From positions 1 through 64,000 of the forward strand of contig CAUJNA010001486.1 of the NCBI GenBank assembly GCA_963377175.1: DNA of 64,000 bases. The letters run 5' to 3'. The position numbers were made by a program, and so were the translations under genes. Below, in pieces: positions 61,690 through 64,000 of this stretch. The stretch's first letter is position 1. Each line of letters opens with the position of its first letter. The notes beneath the pieces were generated by a model. The model saw nothing but the letters and a program-made list of their open reading frames with translations, searched no databases and was not told the DNA's origin. The DNA is from Effrenium voratum (taxonomy: Eukaryota; Sar; Dinophyceae; Suessiales; Symbiodiniaceae).

Positions 61690-64000
61690 ATGCCTTCAGG
61701 AAGATCCAGTGCTACTCGCACTGATGACCTATCGTCTAATGCCTCAAGAGCTAATCGCTCTCAGGGTCATGGGTCTAATCGTCCTGGCCATGATGATTCC
61801 GTCTCAGGACGTGATGATGACGAGCCCGGTATTGCACCTGGAGCTCAATCCTCATCTTTCCCCGAGCTGATGAATATTGGTCAGTCCGAAATTCGTGACT
61901 CCCGAGGCAGCAGTAGACCTGTGCCAACCAGTAGCATAGCTTTTCAAGTGCTCGGTAATCCCGAACCTGGTACATCCAGTGGAGTTGCATTTGACGTTCA
62001 TCTGCCGACCGAATCCGGTGGGCTCGATTGGAGAGCCTCATGGCCCAACGACGGAAACATTTTTGGTATGGACTTTGCCGCATGGATGCCAGGGCCACCC
62101 GCCCCGTCATCTTTCCCGCAATTCCAAAGCCCAAAACGGGCTGCTGGAAGCGACGAATTCATGCTACCTTTGTCGATTGAGAATCTCAATCCTGACGTGG
62201 CCAGCCGTAACGTCAGGCCAAGGCCGTCGGTAAACCCGACCATGAGGAACATGTCCCCTCCCCCAGACTTTCAGGATTTGAGAGCCCTAGGGAGCGTAAT
62301 ATCGTAGATAGATTGGATTTGCATCCCAGTCCAACCCCAAGCAAACGATCAAGGTCAAATTCGACTGGATCGCATAGGGCAAGGGGGATGGATCGGGAAA
62401 CTGCCCACAGGGGCAACCCCAGTACGCGGGACTCAGGACGCGGTCGATCAGGTGACCCAGCGTCGATCATTGGTAGAGACCCGTTAAACGCGGACACACT
62501 CGTTAACGTGCTTGATGGGATCGAAGCATTCCAGGAGGAATTTAATAGGTCAAGTGGCTTGAACGCGCAAGGCGTTCGCCCTACGCCCAACGCGGCTTCC
62601 ATTTTCGCCCTGGACAACGTGGACGGAGCTAATGTTCCGATAGAATCTGAGTCCATGATGGCATCAAGTTCTAGTCGCAATCATACCATCAGTAATGCGA
62701 CTGATATTGAATCGATGTCTGAGTCTAGAGTGTCCAATGCGACCGACTTGAATGACACTGTTATTGCTGACTCGAGACCTGATGTTCCTATGCGAACGGA
62801 AAGGCCTGTTGTTCCTAAACTGTCCGTGGCCAAAGGCCTGGGCATGACACAACCCTCTGCGGTTCGTGATGCTAGGAGATCTGCTCCGTATCAGAGTCAA
62901 TCTCCTAATCGGAGCGAGTTCCCACGGCCATCAACGGCCGTGCAGGATGATTTCAGAACTCCTCCGAGATCTAATCCAATCATGGTTGATTTGGCCATTT
63001 GTCGAGATCGCGGATCAGGATTTGGTCCTGCGAGTGAGGAGCAACCCAACGAGGTTGCTGATCTTGTAACAGCCCTTGAAAGAGGGAGAGTGGACTCTTC
63101 GGTAAGTGCGATCATTCATCGCCTGGTTGCTAAGGTCGAAGACCTTGGGCGTAGGAATGATTGAAGTGATCAATGCATCAAGCAGCTCTCCACTGAGGTT
63201 AACTCGTGGAGGGCCAAATACGACCAATGCGTCCATGTGAGTAGCACGTGTACGCAGGCTGCGAACGCGGCCATGCAGCTGTCACAAGGGACTAAGGACA
63301 TCGTGACCGAGCTTGGCCAACGCGTCAAGAGCGTTTCCAATCGCATGATAAGCATAGGCGATGCCCTAAATGAGCGAGCCAGCTATGATGATGTTGCTCG
63401 CTCCATCACCCAAGTTCAAACTGTATTTGAATCTCTTTCTGATCGAGTAACCGGGCTTATAGCTCGTGTTGATATGATCGAGAGATCTCTAGTGGAGAGC
63501 CAATCCAACCATCCTGCGATTGGTGGAGTAAACCTCAAAATCGAGGACCTGTCCACTAGGGTATGTCAGATTGATAGGATGATGCAAGATGTCGAACAAT
63601 GCTGGACCAATAATAGGGACGGCATAAAGTGGGTTAAAGACCAACTTTATGAGACACAAGCCAACCTTGAGATAAAGTCAAGGGACTGCAAATCCTACAC
63701 GGACAAGCAAAATACTCATAACATGGCCGTTTCGACTACGCTCAACAGTAAGCTCGAGCAAATGCTCGAGGTGCTGGGTAATACGGCCCAGAGAATTAAC
63801 TCCCAAGGCACTCGAACCAGGCATCAAGTAGTGGATTGAACGATCGCACAGGAGGAAGGCGTGCCGCGTCCCGTACTCCGGATAAGCGGCCACCTCCACC
63901 TGGCCCTCCTGATGATGATCCTCCACCACCTCCTCCTCCAGATTGGCAAAGCCCAGGAGGAGGGGGGAAGAAGAGTGCCGCCGGTGGGAACCCTGGCGAC
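61690..64000 (+). pseudogene. Gag-like gene of a retroelement, interrupted, runs off the window
   Basis: ATG 61690 (MPSGRSSATRTDDLSSNASR) begins a Ser/Asp/Arg-rich disordered protein that changes frame near 62300 and goes on to a TGA at 63162-63164. The same frame continues directly after that stop (SDQCIKQLSTEVNSWRAKYD) to 63839, and it contains heptad-like helices (VSNRMISIGDALNERASYDD, SLSDRVTGLIARVDMIERSL), a probable coiled coil. A last shift gives a Pro/Gly tail (KRPPPPGPPDDDPPPPPPDW, then QSPGGGGKKSAAGG) up to the edge. Disordered N terminus, coiled coil and a Pro/Gly/Asp tail fit Gag proteins of dinoflagellate Ty3- or copia-like elements, but no zinc knuckle or protease is inside the window. 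Two shifts and one stop suggest a pseudogene. Confidence 0.4.

Noticed and set aside
63162..63164. TGA as a recoded (selenocysteine or reassigned) codon
   Set aside because: The same gene carries frameshifts and intact genes in the window use TGA as a stop, so a simple nonsense change is more likely.
1..64000. rRNA, tRNA or other structured RNA genes
   Set aside because: No cloverleaf with conserved A and B boxes and no rRNA-like core was recognised by eye. A covariance-model search could still find small ones.

Overview
The window looks like repeat-rich nuclear DNA of a protist, most likely a dinoflagellate. The evidence is the kind of mobile elements present: tyrosine-recombinase (YR) retrotransposons with a DIRS/Ngaro-type pol, a Ty1/copia fragment with a small zinc-motif 3' reading frame, a Crinkler-type NTPase-nuclease, and debris of Polinton-like viruses (PLVs). 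These sit among many unrelated minisatellites and short hairpins. No rRNA, tRNA, CRISPR array or ordinary cellular housekeeping gene was found. Most coding regions carry frameshifts or truncations, so this is mainly a graveyard of mobile DNA with a few intact frames. Family names come from motif recognition by eye, not from database searches.

Layout. 1-4.3 kb (minus): start of a Polinton-type integrase, then a nearly full-length viral-type fibre gene ending in an S74/endosialidase-chaperone-like domain, with small frameshifts. 4.77-11.85 kb: a YR retrotransposon with split direct repeats (A1 ... B1-A2 ... B2), an intact YR gene and a decayed RT/RNase H gene downstream of it. 11.85-13.4 kb: the N-terminal part of a second fibre gene. 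13.4-16 kb: hairpin-rich mosaic repeats and a poly-G tract. 16.5-19.1 kb: PLV-type packaging ATPase, a capsid-protein fragment and, on minus, a possible ssDNA-binding-type protein. 19.8-21 kb: 9-bp repeats around an 80-bp AT-rich satellite. 23.2-25.8 kb: the Crinkler-type gene. 29.1-30.3 kb: an inverted, broken second copy of the ATPase. 30.4-34.9 kb: minisatellites, several hairpin families and a 589-bp palindrome. 34.9-40.4 kb: two more fibre copies in tandem with their shared 5' flanks. 42.2-42.8 kb: a 15-bp minisatellite.

43.06-56.45 kb is a nest. A Ty1/copia pol is split inside its RNase H by about 11.6 kb carrying a second, very different YR retroelement. That element has small membrane and Cys/His-rich reading frames, a broken YR gene, a CCCH-zinc Gag-like gene, a cytosine-methyltransferase-like domain and a long RT-RNase H gene. 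56.5-60.95 kb is satellite and microsatellite DNA. 61.7-64 kb holds a Gag-like gene of another retroelement, interrupted by a frameshift and one in-frame TGA and running off the right edge.

The points of greatest interest are: both YR elements place the recombinase upstream of RT, opposite to the usual DIRS/Ngaro order; the second carries a methyltransferase-like module; and several short hairpin families show compensatory changes, one of them caught as a clean 25-bp insertion relative to a related copy.
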